A DNA stretch of 7,391 bases, from assembly GCA_903834675.1 (NCBI GenBank), contig CAILKC010000471.1, positions 1 through 7,391 of the forward strand, read 5' to 3'. The notes under the pieces were generated by a model. That model saw nothing but the letters and a program-made list of their open reading frames with translations, searched no databases and was not told the DNA's origin. A program made the translations under genes and the position numbers. This stretch comes from an uncultured Victivallales bacterium. GTDB taxonomy: Bacteria > Verrucomicrobiota > Lentisphaeria > Oligosphaerales > JAFGRS01. Positions 6,760 to 7,391 of the stretch are shown piece by piece (the first letter of the stretch is position 1; the number at the start of each line of letters is the position of its first letter).

Positions 6760-7391
6760 TCACCACAGCCAGATGTAGGTATTGCCGTTGACGGTCAGAG
6801 CCTGCTGCCAAGGCAAGGTGGTGGCGTGTCCGTCAGCGAAGGCCGCGTTCCCGGTGTTGCTGTGGGGTGGGGTGCCGGTGACGGCAGTTGAACCGCAACC
6901 AGCCTGGATGACGGAGAGAGTCTGCGTGTTGACTGCATCCAGGATGATCGCCGTGTTGGCGGGTGGGTAGAGGCTGGAGGTCCCGGCCGAGATCCAACTG
7001 GTAGTGGGGTTCCCTGACGACCGCACCGTCGCGATCCAGTAGGGGATACTGGGCCATTGCTTCACATCGTTGAAGGTCGGGCAGTAGTAGACACTACGGT
7101 CGTTAGTGTAGGTGAACGTCATCTCGGCAAAGTTCATGCGCAGAGAAGGCTTGTAGACGTCGGCCCGGTAATAGGTGGCGAAGCCGCAGCGTTGACCGCC
7201 GCAGCCATCCCAATTGGCGGTCGCCCCGGTGATGTCGGTGCGGTTGGCGCTGCCGCTCTGAAGCCCGTTCCCATTGTTGTCATCCGCGTACATGAAAATG
7301 GCCAGCGTCAGTTGTTTCATGTTGCTGAGGCAGGAGGCGCCCCGCGCCTTGGCCCTGGCCTGGGCCAACGCCGGGAGCAACATGGCGGCGA
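6760..7391 (-). CDS. Pseudopilin-like protein with H-x9-DG motif, 5' end outside the window
   Basis: The visible 209 full codons run from inside the hydrophobic helix ([17 protein letters not shown]) to the stop TGA at 6762-6760. By comparison with the neighbouring paralogue, about 23 residues (leader plus most of [16 protein letters not shown]) are cut off by the window edge. The ATG at 7383-7381 corresponds to Met26 of the paralogue and is not the start. It shares with that protein [44 protein letters not shown] (19 residues identical), WISAGTSS, the H-x9-DG motif (H-SNTGNAAFA-DG) and the C-terminal LTVNGNT-IW-W. It lacks the five-glycine run of the other copy. Its role is presumably the same: a membrane-anchored pilin-like protein processed by prepilin peptidase. 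Confidence 0.87.
   Translation of the reverse strand, partial: AAMLLPALAQARAKARGASCLSNMKQLTLAIFMYADDNNGNGLQSGSANRTDITGATANWDGCGGQRCGFATYYRADVYKPSLRMNFAEMTFTYTNDRSVYYCPTFNDVKQWPSIPYWIATVRSSGNPTTSWISAGTSSLYPPANTAIILDAVNTQTLSVIQAGCGSTAVTGTPPHSNTGNAAFADGHATTLPWQQALTVNGNTYIWLW

Larger units (their letters stand above)
5803..7391 (-). repeat. Tandem paralogous gene pair with similar 3' flanks
   Basis: The two pseudopilin genes form a direct tandem duplication. DNA similarity is uneven: 6118-6165 and 7043-7090 match over 48 bases with one difference, while other stretches have diverged. Past the stop codons the flank stays similar: 5803-5832 and 6737-6766 align without gaps, including a shared GCCAACCCGCC. 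The duplicated unit therefore included at least about 23 bases of 3' untranslated sequence. Confidence 0.75.

Noticed and set aside
6132..6891. Plus-strand open frames opposite the pseudopilin genes
   Set aside because: They are antisense to clearly recognisable proteins and have no motif of their own.

Overview
This is a GC-rich bacterial window with four protein genes and a 722-base leader that holds no convincing gene. The best taxonomic clue is the pair of pseudopilin-like genes on the minus strand. They combine the [24 protein letters not shown] type N-terminus, a SCLSNMKQL segment and a C-terminal H-x9-DG motif. Such proteins occur in very large paralogous families in Lentisphaerae, Planctomycetes, Verrucomicrobia and neighbouring phyla. 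I therefore infer a member of that broad group, probably Lentisphaerae- or Planctomycetes-like, but I cannot name a genus.

Layout. Bases 1-722 are non-coding as far as I can tell, but rich in short hairpins. These include two perfect 9-bp inverted repeats and a degenerate structured element present twice. At 723 a long gene begins behind a good Shine-Dalgarno site. It encodes a 1282-residue exported protein built of two tandem DUF3857 / transglutaminase-like halves. The first half keeps the Cys-His-Asp triad; in the second half all three positions are replaced (Thr, Glu, Asn). After 34 bases, on the same strand and probably in the same transcript, comes an aldo/keto reductase with a C-terminal pair of four-cysteine iron-sulfur motifs (COG1453-like). 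Its usual catalytic Asp and His are also replaced, by Glu and Gly.

The second part of the window runs on the minus strand and converges on the reductase gene. A complete 233-residue pseudopilin-like gene lies at 5826-6527. Upstream of it is its close paralogue, cut at its 5' end by the window edge (6760-7391). The two are about two-thirds identical by eye, and the similarity continues a short way past their stop codons, so they look like a tandem duplication.

How the genes work together: the exported transglutaminase-like protein and the reductase are adjacent and co-directional, but nothing in the sequence shows a shared pathway. The pseudopilin pair is a separate transcription unit or units. 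I see no tRNA or rRNA gene, CRISPR array, insertion sequence or phage gene. The observations most worth pursuing are the two enzymes with substituted active sites, the structured leader, and the unusual prepilin cleavage context.
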